DNA from: Saccharina japonica
Lineage: Eukaryota; Sar; Phaeophyceae; Laminariales; Laminariaceae
Assembly: GCA_008828725.1 (NCBI GenBank)
Contig: MEHQ01000142.1
Coordinates: forward strand, 482,272 to 546,271
Reading direction: 5' to 3'
DNA: 64,000 nt
Shown: positions 1 to 11,078 of the stretch, in pieces
Layout: each line of letters begins with the position of its first letter
How positions within the stretch are numbered: position 1 is the first letter of the stretch
Translations under genes and position numbers: made by a program
Notes under the pieces: model-generated
Databases searched by the model: none
Told to the model about the DNA's origin: nothing
Seen by the model: only the letters and a program-made list of their open reading frames with translations

Positions 1-178
1 GCTGTTATGGTCAATTTTTGCTGTAATGGTCACTTTTTAAGGTCAATTTTAGCTGAAATAGTCACTTTTTATGGTCAGCTTTAGCTGAAATGGTCACTTT
101 TTATGGTCAACTGTAGCTGAAATGGTCACTTTTTATGGTCAATTTTAGCTGTAATGGTCACTTCTTCAAGGTCAGTTT
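1..178. repeat. 32-bp tandem repeat array
   Basis: About five copies of a 32-bp unit containing GCTGAAATGGTCACTTTTTA and TGGTCAA. The anchor GCTG recurs at 20, 52, 84, 116 and 148, exactly 32 bp apart. The array is cut by the window edge, so its true length is unknown. Confidence 0.9.
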
Positions 179-357
179 TGGCCTCTGAATTCCCAAGAGG
201 GCTGAGAGGGGGCATGGCATGCTATATAAAATAGTACAGTTAGGAGAGGCCAAATCGCCTGGACCCGCCTACACTCGTATAGCTATATATTTCCCACTAC
301 TGTGGAGGGAGCGCTAATTTAGACAGGCGTTTTCGGCCTGTACCACACCGCTCTTGA

Positions 358-450
358 CCCTTTTAGTACTCCAGTGCACACAACCATATATTTGGCTCTA
401 ATTCCAAGTAACTTGCCCCCATATTGGGACTGCAGTCCTAATTGGGCTAA
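358..450 (+). mobile_element. Short inverted-repeat element, AACCCTTTT/AAGGGGTTAA family
   Basis: A diverged copy of a roughly 90-bp family seen at least a dozen times in this window. Typical parts are AACCCTTTT near one end, a core CTAATTCCAAGTA, a CCCC...GGGG stretch, and an end related to AAGGGGTTAA that is the reverse complement of the start. Here the core CTAATTCCAAGTAACTTG is clear and the right end is weak. It is a MITE-like sequence with no coding capacity. Confidence 0.55.
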
Positions 451-1185
451 GACGCTCTTAAGTAGGGGTACCCACGGTAACCAACCCTTTTACCAGCGCA
501 CTGCTGTGCATACATACACCTAATATAACATATAACTGTAGTTTCATGGTCGTCGACGCAGTGGCCAATACGATGTTGACCTGTTAAAATTCCAACAAAG
601 CGAGAATTGACCAGATTCAGTGTAGGAGGGCGGCCGGGTCACCAAGTCAGGGGATCAACCCGTTTTTCAGGCGCCTAGTGGGGGAGTTTGGGGGGGGGGG
701 GGGGGAGGGGTGACTTATGTCGTGCATGGCTGTAGTCGTATGACCATAGACCCTCGGATCTCTACAATGCGGCGACGGAGTACGTCGGGGTTTTACCTAC
801 CCGGCAGACATTGCTAGCATCGGGCGCGAATGGCCGTGAGGTGTTTGTTGGGCGAGTCGCATGAAGGGTGGGGGGGGGTTCAATGTATAAGTTGGCTGTA
901 TTTGCCTGGGCATAGGGGACATGAACCGTTACCGCAGCTTTTCGAGCTACCAAACGCCGAAGTGTGTCCCCAGCGATTACCGGCGTTCCTATAGCTGACC
1001 TTCCTACATGCCAGGCACCGATGAGGCTACTCCCTTTCTCTTTGTCATCAGGCAGCGAAGGAGGAAGGGAAGTTGGCCTCGCCGAGCTGCGAGCAGGCAA
1101 GCTGGGATCAGTTGGACTCTGGCACTGTGGAAGGCCTCCTGGAGAAGGGGAAGGGATTCGCGGTTCAGGTTCGCATTGTTGTGCT

Positions 1186-1242
1186 GCTCTACTGCTGTAC
1201 TGCTGTACTGCTGTACTGCTGTACTGCTCTGCTGCTGTACTG
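1186..1242. repeat. 8-bp microsatellite (TACTGCTG)n
   Basis: About six near-perfect copies of TACTGCTG. The same octamer recurs singly or in pairs elsewhere (near 2790, 26890, 38230, 39790, 44635), so it is a favoured short word in this genome. Confidence 0.85.
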
Positions 1243-1382
1243 TGTTTTGCAGTAGGTCTCGGCGCGTGGCGTCACACGTTTTGTAGTGCACGAGTACTTG
1301 TGTTAATGGGACGTCTGCTCTCGATCAGCCGTTGCCGTATGATGGTGATGATGACGATGATACAAATAATGGTATCGCAATA

Positions 1383-1576
1383 CAGTGGGGGTCCCCCAAT
1401 AAGGCGTGTCTGGCACTGAATAAGGCGGTATATATCCCGATATAAGGCGGTCAAAATCGCTTGGCGTGACTGAGGAATGGCACTCATGACCTGGAATGAA
1501 TAAGGCGGCTTCCCTCTATAACACGGTCACATTGCTCTCTCTGGCACACCACCGCCTTATTGGGAAACCCCTGCTG
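1383..1576. mobile_element. MITE with 24-bp TIRs and TA target duplication (Tc1/mariner or pogo type)
   Basis: The left end reads CAGTGGGGGTCCCCCAATAA, and the reverse complement of the right end reads CAGCAGGGGTTTCCCAATAA, followed in both by GGCG. The element is flanked by TA on both sides (1381-1382 and 1577-1578). It is 194 bp long with no coding capacity. Internally the word AATAAGGCGG is repeated. TA duplication and CAGT/CAGC ends fit the Tc1/mariner-pogo superfamily. The autonomous partner is not in this window. Confidence 0.75.
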
Positions 1577-2189
1577 TAGCTCGTTTCCCTGAAATTTGTA
1601 GCCGGTGGTCACGAAACTGGCGAAGAAAGCGCTCGGATGGGAGAAAACAAGTGCCCAAGAAATATTTGCACCGCAGCATCATACCAGTACTCAAGGGAAC
1701 GGTTCGTTTTTCTTCGCGCAAGCACTCTGTAGGATGTCGGCTCTCGACGAGCCGTTTCCGTGCGTACAGTGTACCTGTATGTTTCGAATGTGGATGGTTT
1801 CTTGCCCGCGATGGAGTGTTGATTGTTGAAGGCACCTACTGCCGCGTGTTGCAGAAAGTGTACTGCCGTCGTGCATCAATAGCCGATTGACCGTCTCCGT
1901 GCGTACTGTAAGGTGATCTACTCTAATTTGAGGTAGTTTTCCCCCAGTGCGTGAAAGGTTTAACGCCGCTTAGTAGGAGGGTGTTGGTAGGCTCAAGTGG
2001 AAGACGTGCTGATTGTTTTTTGTTGAGGTGCGTGCGAGCAAATACAGCACACCCCACAGCGCTCGAAGAGCTCGTCGTCCTAAACGTGAGTGTGAGCGGC
2101 AAGTGACTCTGTTTCGTCCGAGGCATGCGCGGCACTTGACACGTCTTCATCCTGACCATGCGCGGCAATTGGCATAGTTTCCAATCCTG

Positions 2190-2218
2190 CATACATACAT
2201 ACATACATACATACATAC
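2190..2218. repeat. (CATA)n microsatellite
   Basis: Seven tandem CATA units, visible directly. Confidence 0.9.
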
Positions 2219-2505
2219 GGTATACAAACTGCTGTGTGCGTGTCGCGTAAGTAGCATTCGCATTTTTTTTCCGCGGCGACGCGATCCACGCCTCCTAACA
2301 CCGTATATGTCACCCCTGTGATACTATAGAATCGCCTGGGCTAGCCCCAGCATCGATCTAAATCCCCCATCCTTTGATATCCCGGGGCAGCGAGAAGAGC
2401 TCGTAGTTGATTGTGATGTTCACAGCTCGCAACGGCCAGGCACCAATAGCGAGTACAGATGATTGGAACAAGCGCTATACATTGTCACCCCTGTGATACT
2501 ATTAT

Positions 2506-2612
2506 TACGGAGGACCATACGTAGTGAATAGGACTAAATATTGCTAGTAAAAATAGGTAAATAGATAGGTTTTTGTGTGTGCCACAGGTCCTATTTACTT
2601 TGGCCCCCTGGA
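2506..2612. mobile_element. MITE of the TACGGGGG...CCCCCGTA family, copy 1
   Basis: An element of about 107 bp with inverted ends, TACGGAGGACCATACGTAGT at the left against the reverse complement of ACTTTGGCCCCCTGGA at the right. Inside them lie AATAGGAC and its complement GTCCTATT. Two related copies lie at 39334-39446 and 60836-60937. A 20-bp direct repeat (TGTCACCCCTGTGATACTAT) lies immediately upstream (2483-2502) and again at 2308-2327. No coding capacity. Confidence 0.6.
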
Positions 2613-2849
2613 CAGAAGAGAACACACCCCCTCCCACGAATTTCGAGTCCGATTTCGAGCGATGCATCTACGGAATGATCAAAATGCCTCATTTTCGTTG
2701 TTGTGGAGAAAGATCGGCTTGGAAAAAGAAGACTCGTGTCAGGGGTGTTGTGTGTCATCGTAAGTGTTGTATCATACCTGGTACGGTACTGCTGTGTCCC
2801 TTTTGAACCTTGTACTGCAAAAACGATCCTGCTCAACTTCCAAGCAGTG

Positions 2850-2896
2850 TTTTGTCCCCCACAAATAAATTGCCGCAGTTTCAAGGGAGTTAAGGC
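2850..2896 (-). mobile_element. Partial AAGGGGTTAA-family MITE (reverse)
   Basis: CTTCCAAGCAGTGTTTTGTC with a following CAGTTTCAAGGGAGTTAAGG is a diverged, partial copy of the short inverted-repeat family described at 358-450. Confidence 0.4.
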
Positions 2897-3008
2897 GGGG
2901 AGCGATCAAAATTGGGATTTCGTGTATATAATTCGCGGTGCCTGCAACAAATCTCGAAAAACCTCGCGCTTGCCCTCTCTCCGAAAAACAATTAATTTTG
3001 GCACCAAG

Positions 3009-6000
3009 GATTCCTTCCTGGGGGAAGAGTGGGTTTCCGTGCTCCTGGAGGATAGCGTTCGCTTTCAGGGGACCGGGAAGCTAGGCCTTCGAGGTGTCGA
3101 CCCCGAGCATGGCGAGATGGCGTGGGTGGAGCCTACCCAACTGGAGTACGGCTACCCCGCCCTGCACGAGCTGGTGGTTAACGTCCACGCTCTGGCCTTC
3201 GAGCTTAACCTGAAGGACCCGCGCCTGAGGCTTAGCCATCCCTTTCGCGGTGAGAGAGTGCTCCGTGATAGATGATGCCATTAGATATACTCGAATGGCT
3301 GTACACGTAGTGGGGGGAGGGGGCAGAAGGGCCTACTTAGTGACCCCGGGTCTGAGTTACGACTGAAGCGGGAGAGAGGATAGAAGGGCGAAGATGATCA
3401 ACGGGATGAACAAGAATATATATATATATACAAGGGGGGCTTCGCCGCGGCGGGTTGACGCCCGCCTGCGGCTACGCGCAATGCCCGTAACGGTGAGGAG
3501 TAGTCTACTGAGGTAGATTCATAGCTAAGCTTAGGGCGAACAAAGCGACTCCGTACTGCCAAGGGGTGTACAGCAGTAGTACAGGACACCTAATGAGAAA
3601 CACTCACAAACGGAGGCTAGGTTTCTTATTTACATGAGAGGAGAGGATGCGTTTTATACTAACTTCAATATAACGGCTCCCGAATTTCTTATTCCTTGTA
3701 AATATTACCCTGTGGTACTGAGGTATTCTGATACGTACGTACGTGTATATCAGCAGTAAGCTATAAAAATCCGTACGTGTATCAGCGGTAAGTAGTTCGT
3801 AAAATCCAGCATCGAGCATAAAAACATAATCAATCTTGGATCTTGCATGTAGCCCACGGGACAACTATAAAAGCAATACGAGTACGAGTATACGCATACC
3901 GGTAATGAATTCGGAACCACTTTTTTCGAAAAAAAACAAGTTCTCGAGTTCTCGACCATCACCGTACTTTTATTGGGAATGTTGGAGTGTCCACCGCTCG
4001 CATACAACAGAAACAACAAACACCGGTATTGATAGTATCTATGAGTATCACACTGGTGTACCACGCACGTATGAACCCATGATACACAGGTCTGTTTCTG
4101 CTGTGGTGCTGGTACTACTGTATCATACGTGCGTACGTACGTACGTACGTGTATATCAGCAGTACAGTAGTAGTACGTGGTCTTATAAAAATCCGGGTTC
4201 GTCGTCGTCATAAAAAAGCGGAATCTTCGATTATGCATGTAGCTGCGTGTAAAAAAAAAGAGCGTGTGTGTTTTGTATGTGCGCTCTCCATCACCATATT
4301 CTTGGTAAACGTTGCTGCAGCGCCCACCGCCCGCATGTTCTATTAATAGTACCGATACTACTGCTGCTGCTGTTGTGTACGAGTATGTATGTCGAGATGT
4401 ACTCTGTCCCGGTGCTTGTTCGCACGGCTGTGTACGTTCGTGTATCAGAGGCATAAGTACGTCGTACTCAATACAAACCAAGTATCAAATCGTCAACACA
4501 AAAACGGAATCTTGGATGTTGCGTGTAGATCACGGGATAACTATAAATGAAATACGAGTACGTACGTACGAGTATACGAATACCGGCATAATCGGAACCA
4601 CTATTTCAAGAAAAAGAGCAAGCTCTCGATGTACGTTGCAGCGTGCACTGCCCGCATTCTCACGCCCCACGGGCGCACGCGAGGCCCTGCCCGGTACAAA
4701 CCAGGCCGGCGGGCACGTTAACCGATTAATCGCCCGAAGACGTTCACCGCCTCGCGAGAGAAAGTCCCGACACGCGCGCATGCGGTAGATATTTTCATGG
4801 GTCTCGCAAGGTCCAAAACAGGGGGGAATCATCCCGCAAGGGACTGTCAGAAATTTTGGCGAGCCTGTGACAAAGAGGCAAGAAATCCTCAAACGAACGT
4901 ACCCCCGTGAGCCTAGAGTTGGGCACGGCCGAGACTGCCCTTGGCAGAGTACGCAGAGCAGGGGTCGGCGAGCACGATGAGGGAGTTGCGTGCCGCCAGG
5001 TGGTCCTCATCGCCAGTTATCGCGAAAAGGGCAAAAATCTACGTCTAAGAAAAGCTGTCGAGCTCTCTCCGAGCAGCAGCTGCAATTTTGTACATGTATT
5101 TATGTACTTGCCGTAGATACGCGCAGTATGGCGGTTAGTTGGGTATTTTTTGTTGCTGTTGTTTTTGTCTCAGAATACAGAGTGTATGACACATGCTTAG
5201 ACGCGTGCTACGGTAGAGGTAGCACTTTTTGGCTGAATGGTTTTCTGAACGATCGGGCTCCTTAACCAAAATTCGTCGGACTTTCATTCTTGTGACGAAT
5301 AATGTTTCAGACTATACTTCGGTCTGGATATTTCGCATCCGGCAGCACTTTTATTTCCCTCGAAAATCATTTTTTCGGTGAGGTGTGACGCTCCTTAAGT
5401 GAGAAGCTAAAAAAAACATTGTTCACCTCTATCGTACCAAAGCCTGCATGCAGGTGCCTCATATTTTTGTTCTGAGGGAGCCTCATATTTTTGTTCTGAG
5501 GGAGCTCTATACGTGCCTCATCTTGGGGGGGGGGGAAAGATGCCGCAATATGAACAATCCCATGTAACGAATAGTGTTGCAGCTGAAAAATGAAATTTAG
5601 ACGATTTAGGGTTATAAGTTATCAACCCATTCAGAACTAAAAAAAACACCCCACACTACTTCCAAGTATTTCGCCCCCAAATATATGGGGCCAGTTTTTA
5701 ACCCATTCATAACTGAAAAACTTATCCCACGCTAACTCCAAGTAGTTTGGCCCCAAATACGTTGGACCAGTTCTTAAGGGCTTGAGGAGCATTGAATAGA
5801 TCATTCATTTTTGTTTCGCCAAAAAGTGCTATATTCTTCTCCCTCTTTCGTGAAATTAATTCATTATTATTACACACCCATATATATCCACTGCTACCTA
5901 AATTCAGCTGTACCAGGTAAGATACTGCTACCTACGAGGACTGCTTTTTTCGTCTCTTTGTTTTTTATGAAAATAACTCCGAATTCGAAAAATCCAACGT

Positions 6001-7623
6001 CGGCAGATGCGCTGTAAACTCAGGAACACACACCTACTAACGTTGCGTCATAATATTTCAAAATGATAAAGAAACCGCCTGACGAGTAAAAAAGCTATTT
6101 TTGGCCAGACCAGCTCGTAGTTCACTTCCCATAATAGCAACGGAGCTCGTGATGCCCGGCATACGCCGTGCCGCCCCTTAAAATCGAGATCAACCTGTAC
6201 TACAGTGGTCCGGCGTGCTGGCGACAAGGCTTCAAGTAACAGGATGTCTCGGTTATATACCCCCCTATGGTAGCATGCGTCCTATGCGTGGTCACAAGAC
6301 AAGTTCTCCATTATTTACGTATAGAGTGGAAGAAAAATGAGCATCAGGGAAAAAAGATAAATTACCTGAACAATATCGCACACAGTGAGAAGTGCTTCGA
6401 AGTATATATATATAAACATGTACCAGATATTAACTATATGGTTCAGTTAGTAGACCCACAAACAGTAGATCTACTGATGCTGATGTGCAGCAGTAAATCT
6501 GTTAACGCAAACAGTAGATCCACTATATGTTATGGTATAAACCTCACAACTAGAACTCCTGTAAAACTTAGGAACTGGTCCCACGTATTTGGGGACAAAT
6601 TACTTGGAATTAGTGTGGGATAAGTTTTTCAGTTCTGAATGGGTTAAGGCCGGTTTCGCGACTTCGCGGCCAACTATTAGTTGGATTAGTTGGATGGCGA
6701 AGTAAGCCAGCTAGCTAGCTGGCTTGCGTACAGTATTAGTATTTTATCATTAAAACACGCAAGTCGAGCCACAGACGCACCAATCAGATGTTACTGTAAG
6801 ACTCATGACAACCCCACAAAATAACCGCACGCAACTAACTGTAAAGCCCTACGTAGCCCTCTACTGACTACCAGGTACCGGCGACCTATACGAGTATACA
6901 GTCAGCTCACTCACAGCCCTACTTTTCTCATTCACTGTCGGATTCATCTCCTCGTCACCATCAACAGGCTCGACGATGCTGTACAGACTTTGCGAGGGCT
7001 GCAGGTTTCCGGAGCGCCTGGACAGTTTCGTCGAGAGCGCAGAAACAGGGTACAAGGTCTCCGCGGCCTACTTCATCGGCCGCCGCCGTGGGCAAGAAAC
7101 AACCCCGCCGGGCGAAAGCGAGAGAGTTCCACAAGGAAAGGAGGCGGAACCAGGCGGGGGCGAGTTGAAACTTCAGAACCTTGAGAAGGTTTCCATTGCC
7201 GGGGCTTCGGTCTGCGACAGCGGGGTTCACGGCAGTGCAGGGGGAAAAAATAGCGAAGAAAGCACCCATCGTCGAAAAGCGAGCGGCGACCAAGAAGAGG
7301 CGGGAGCGGAGGGAGGGGGGGGGGGGGGGGCTTCGAGCTTGAGCGCAGGGCCTCAGCCTCGGGAGGAGGGGGGAGAGGAGGGAGGGGTCACCGCGGGCCA
7401 GAGTGTAGTGGTGGAGGCGAAGGCGGACCGGCTTGTCTTGTTCCGCAGCGACCGTGTGTCGACCCAGACGTTGGAGGTTCTCGGGCGCGGGCAGGAGCAA
7501 TACATGCTCTTATTTTGGATGCACGGGGCCAAGGCGGACGAGGAAGTCGAAGGCGGACCTAGACCTGCTTCTTCTGCGTCGATCGGAGATGACGAGGTGG
7601 AGGGTGACCTTGGGGTCGCTTAG
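3009..7623 (+). CDS. EGLN/PHD-like 2-oxoglutarate dioxygenase, probably non-catalytic (two exons, 5' end unknown)
   Basis: Exons are 3009-3249 and 6968-7623, joined in phase 1 across a 3.7-kb GT-AG intron (donor CGCG|GTGAGAG, acceptor CATCAACAG|GC after a pyrimidine-rich stretch). Exon 1 starts DSFLGEEW and carries MAWVEPTQLEYG and HELVVNVHALAFELN. This matches the N-terminal helices of EGLN prolyl hydroxylases (human EGLN1 DNFLGKE...ITWIE). Exon 2 supplies the double-stranded beta-helix: FPERLDSF at the HxD position, KVSAAYFI, GGELKL, then ADRLVLFRSDRVSTQTLEV and QYMLLFWMHG. A low-complexity insert of about 90 residues separates GGELKL from ADRLVLF. Aligned by eye to EGLN1, the first iron His is Arg (RLD), the distal His is Gln (SDRVSTQ against SDRRNPH), and the 2OG-binding Arg is Gln (EQY against TRY). 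The active-site Asp remains. The enzyme family hydroxylates prolines on proteins; here a pseudoenzyme or a decaying gene is more likely. Upstream exons or the start codon were not found. Confidence 0.62.
3725..4665. repeat. Three diverged tandem copies of a roughly 300-400-bp repeat with (TACG)n
   Basis: Blocks near 3725-4010, 4125-4345 and 4437-4665 repeat the same order of words: a GTACGTACGTAC run, GTGTATATCAGCAGTA or similar, ATAAAAATCC, a GGAATCTTGGAT/ATGCATGTAG segment, ACGAGTACG...TATACG, CGGAACCAC and TTCTCGA. This is an old local triplication in the first intron of the 2OG-oxygenase gene. No coding potential was seen. Confidence 0.6.
5622..5785 (+). mobile_element. Two adjacent copies of the AAGGGGTTAA-family MITE
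   Basis: Two direct copies, about 5622-5695 and 5698-5785. Both have AACCCATTCA, AACTGAAAAA or similar, CCACACTACTTCCAAGTA / CCACGCTAACTCCAAGTA, then CCCCAAATA...GGGGCCAG or GGACCAG. The second ends TTCTTAAGGGCTTGAGG, the inverted counterpart of the left end. Confidence 0.7.
6556..6647 (-). mobile_element. AAGGGGTTAA-family MITE, reverse copy
   Basis: The reverse complement of the family: AACTTAGGAACTGGTCCCAC, TTTGGGGACAAATTACTTGG, AATTAGTGTGGG, then TTCAGTTCTGAATGGGTTAA. It is one of the best-preserved copies and shows both terminal inverted repeats. Confidence 0.75.
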
Positions 7624-8076
7624 CGTGCTCATCGCGTGCGTGCCTGCCTGTCCTGTGTACGAAAGACAAGCAGGGTGGCCTTGGAATCGAGTTTTGCGCT
7701 CTTGTGTGCCTGTTGCGTGTCTTGTATGTTGCTTAGCGTGCTTGCTGGTGGAGCCGGAGCGGCAGCGATTTTCTGGGGGAGGCGTTTCCTGGGAAGTAAA
7801 GCGTTCGGAAATTGGAACTCCATGGATTTTTTTATTGACTCCTTGGTCAGAAAAAGGGGTAGCTGTGAATACATACGCACCGTATTTATGAGCGCTTGGA
7901 TGGTCTTTCTTCTTCCTTTGACCCGGTGTAGTAGTGATCGGTGCCGTTCGATCGAATCGGCGACTCGAAACTACGACCCTGCCTTTGGGTAGCGTCTCTG
8001 GTGTAGGCATCCACGCCGGAGGTACTTTCAATGCCGGAGGCATGTTCAATGCAGGTTTTTTTTTTTGGGGGGGGGG

Positions 8077-8145
8077 TACTCATTTGTTGCTTGCCTTAGT
8101 CATTTGACCATTGACCACGCATCCCTTTCGAGACGGAGCTTTCTC
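8077..8145 (-). mobile_element. LINE 3'-end fragment flanked by C/G runs
   Basis: On the minus strand this is the last 65-70 bp of the LINE at 11931-14406: CTCCGTCTCGAAAGGGATGC, TGGTCAATGGTCAAATGACT, AAGGCAAGCAACAAATGAGT. It is bounded by ten G on each side (8067-8076 and 8146-8155). A short 5'-truncated insertion into a homopolymer explains both flanks. Confidence 0.8.
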
Positions 8146-8499
8146 GGGGGGGGGGTTGCGGTTCCATCTGCATTTAGCCGAGCTTGGAACTATACCCGTC
8201 CCGATCATCGACGGCGCCATTCTCGGATTTTTGTTTTATTTGTTTCCGTCCAAACGTCATCTCACGAACATCTCATAAATGGATGTTCTTTTTAACTCCA
8301 CCGTGATAAACACCAAGTATCATGGTAATTTTAATACACTCGTACTTCGTATAACATTTACGAACCAGATTCGTACGTATGTGTACGTGTTTGTATTTTT
8401 TTGTCTTCAGTTTTTTTGTTTTTTCGTCTGATCAGTTGCAGTACGAGTATCAACATCAGTATTTAACATTCACCAGCGTGTCGACACACACCGAACAGA

Positions 8500-8785
8500 T
8501 CATTATCTACAGATAGATCAGATTCATCATCTACAGATAGATCATTTAGACCATCTATATAGGTCCTAACCTGCCGGTATGAAACATATAGTACAGATCC
8601 AACGCAGGAAACATGTCCTAGATCATGAAGAATATACGGCTCCCACCCTAAAACAACGTGACCTACTGCAGATCATACAGATCATACAGATCATACAGAT
8701 CATACAGATCAGGAATATATTTGTCCTGAAACATCCAGATCATCTAGATCTTCAAGTAGGAATGATCTGTATGATCTGTCTGTAG
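8500..8785. repeat. Dispersed TACAGAT-rich inverted-repeat family, copy 1
   Basis: The ends resemble CTACAGATAGATCAT and its inverse ATGATCTGTCTGTAG. The body shares AGGTCCTAACCTGCCG, TACAGATCCAACGCAGGAAA and CATGTCCTAGATCAT with copies at 10545-10775 and 34360-34735. An internal (ATCATACAG)n run lies near 8669-8712. It is probably a non-autonomous DNA element; no coding capacity. Confidence 0.65.
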
Positions 8786-8801
8786 TGTCGAACCTTACGA
8801 C

Positions 8802-10408
8802 TTACGACAGCCCAAGGTTGAGACGGGCAACGTCTCCAAAAGACGCCAGCCTTTGGTTTGGATCGCCGCCACCCCCACTCTCCCGAGCTGTTACGACGCC
8901 CTTTGAGCTGGCCAATCGCCGTCTGGGAGCACCACCACCGCGATTGTTACCACCACGATGAGTAGTGCTACAAATGTTGCCTTGTAGCGTTTGCAGGATG
9001 GACTCTGCCGTCACAGTCTCCCCTCGCCCTGACACGTCCAGAGCTGCAAGGCCGAGCAGGGTCCTGGGATGGCGTCCACCGTCTCTTCGATAGGCCTCCT
9101 GTACGGAAGAAGCGAGGGAAGGACGAGGAGGGGGTTTCACACCTGATTGTCGGTTGCCTGCACAAGCGCTGTTCGTGGCAGTGCTGCTGCTGCTATATTT
9201 AATGGTGGTGGTGGTGGTGGTGGTGGTGGTGGTGGTGGTGGTGGTGCTACTATTTTGTGGTGTTTCCGTGGTGGTGCTGCTACTACCGGTTGTTTTAAGA
9301 GATACCTATTATATCATACCTGGTAAAGATGAAGCTATGGGCGTGTGTCACAAGGTAAGTACGTTTTTTTTTTTTGTGACCACGGGATAGGTTTCAGGGA
9401 TAATGAGGTATATGTGACACTAACGTGATACCATCACTATCATCGCAGTTTCCTTGTACAGTGTGTATGATACGAGCATATAGAACGGTTCCAGCGGCTG
9501 TGATAACATGCCGTCGAGGTGATTGGAAACCCTCGATAAATAATGTGCTGTTCTACCTCCTGCCCCACTAAAACTATCACAGCAGCATCAGCAGCAGCAT
9601 CAGCATCAGCAGCGCGACTACGTAGCGAGTTTGAAAGTCCCATGGTCACCGCTGTTGAGCGTTGAGAACAACGCGTCCGCCAGCTATATACCGCACGTCA
9701 CCATCTCAATCGTCAACGCACACCCAAAACACGCTCGCCTCGTTTCATACCCCATACCGCCTACAGTAGGTAGTAATAACAAGACTTAAACGGTCCTTAT
9801 ACTCCGTGGTATTATTGTACTGGGGACTGAGGATGTGCTATCGATACCCATGTAGTTTGGGGCATTCTCCCATCCACCCAAAAATCAGATAATCATGTGG
9901 GAGAAAAGCACCTAAAACACACACAGAAAACAACGCGCGCGACCGTAGTAGGGTGCAATACACGACTCGACCCAGCTTCGCCCAAAATGTTTGATACTGA
10001 TACTCGTACATAGCCCAAACAGTCTCTACATGAACGCCTTAACTTCTCAGGTGGTCGGGGTTAAGGTTAGGGTTCAGAGTCAAGCATATTTCAAGCATCT
10101 TGCCAAGGTCAACGGTATTTGTGTCGTAAAAAAACACGGCTCTGCGCAAAAGCGCCGTCTCGTGCGGGACGGGCTGTTTCTTCCTCACCTCCACTTCAAG
10201 CGCGGCGCTTGGTGTCGCAGCAACGCGGAACCACACCCTTCCTCTGGCGCGGTGGACGTTAAGCCCCTTCACTTGCGCCTTTCCTGTAACGCCCGTGTCG
10301 GCGTAACGGTCGGCTAGGACGTGGTATGACCAGCCTTTAGCGTCCGTCGACCCCCCGTCCAAGTCCCGGAGGAAATTCCAATCGTGGAGCCACACCCGAC
10401 CCGTCGCC
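8802..10408 (-). CDS. Gene with dysferlin-like (DysF/PEX23-type) motif, C-terminal two exons
   Basis: Exons are 10408-10189 and 9098-8802, both with good splice sites (acceptor CTACTATGTCCAG, donor GTGGAG|GTGAGG, acceptor TCTTCCGTACAG). They join in phase 0; stop at 8804-8802. Exon 1 encodes VWLHDWNFLRDLDGGSTDA, KGWSYHVLADRY and, later, RARGRVWFR. The order W...W..D...D..GW.Y...R.R.WFR is the pattern of the DysF domain of ferlins, TECPR1 and peroxins. Those proteins act in membrane repair, autophagosome tethering and peroxisome membranes. Exon 2 encodes about 98 residues, Gly/Arg/Ser-rich and probably disordered. Upstream exons were not found. The domain call rests on a short motif and is tentative; the existence of a coding exon pair is more secure. 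Confidence 0.42.
9204..9245. repeat. (GGT)n microsatellite
   Basis: About fourteen tandem GGT units, in the intron of the dysferlin-like gene. Confidence 0.9.
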
Positions 10409-10544
10409 CTGGACATAGTAGAGGAGGAGCAAAACGTATTGTTTACTGTATGTACCTTGGCCTATAGCAGTAGCTTCGACAGTAGCTTCGACAGCAGCTT
10501 GATAATAGCTTTGGCAGGAGCTTCGACAAAATTCTTCACACATC

Positions 10545-10775
10545 GGGCAGATCATCTACAGATAGATCATCTACAGTAGATAATCTAGATCCTAACCTGC
10601 CGTAATGATTTGTCGTGCATAATATGTACAGTACAGATCCAACCAAGGAAACATGCGCTAGCTCACTCGGAGTATACGGCTTTCACCCGGTACCATGAGC
10701 TACATCATACAGATCAGGCACCTATTGATACAGTACATGTTTTGAACTATCTACAGATCATTGAGCGGGAATCGG
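10545..10775. repeat. TACAGAT-rich repeat family, copy 2
   Basis: Shares ATCTACAGATAGATCATCTA, GATCCTAACCTGCCG, ACAGTACAGATCCAACCAAG and the closing CTATCTACAGATCATTGAG with the copies at 8500 and 34360. Confidence 0.6.
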
Positions 10776-11078
10776 TCGTAAGTCCGATGTGACAAATGGC
10801 TGATGGCCCAAACTAACTCCTCACTACATGTAAGAACATTCCGAGAAAATTCCCGGCCCCACGCGTCAGCTCTCGGTGACCCCGCCGAAAGAACGGGCGC
10901 AGATGCTATGAGGCGGTCGTGGTTAGGCTGAGGGGCGGGGTAAGGGCTAGGGTTTGAACTCAAGCACATTTCAACCATTGCATCGAAGCTGGCCCGAGGT
11001 ACAGCCCTCCATAGGAGAGCGACAAGCACGGTGGGGCTACTTTATCCATACCAGGTATATGGTAGCCTTTGTTTTTAT

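Larger units (their letters stand above)
7624..8801. other. Intergenic DNA between convergent genes
   Basis: Lies between the stop of the 2OG-oxygenase-like gene (+) and the stop of the dysferlin-like gene (-). It contains a LINE 3' fragment (8077-8145) and a TACAGAT-rich repeat (about 8500-8785). I see no further gene. Confidence 0.6.

Noticed and set aside
4913-5020. Minus-strand frame ending in LADPCSAYSAKGSLGRAQL
   Set aside because: It looks protein-like but has no recognisable domain or good acceptor, and lies in the intron of the opposite-strand gene.
7241-7330. The low-complexity part of the 2OG-oxygenase exon as an unspliced intron
   Set aside because: The frame stays open throughout and I saw no convincing in-phase GT-AG pair, so I treat it as a coding insert.
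10057-10080. Interstitial telomeric repeat (GGTTAAGGTTAGGGTT)
   Set aside because: Only two to three imperfect units, too short to separate from chance.
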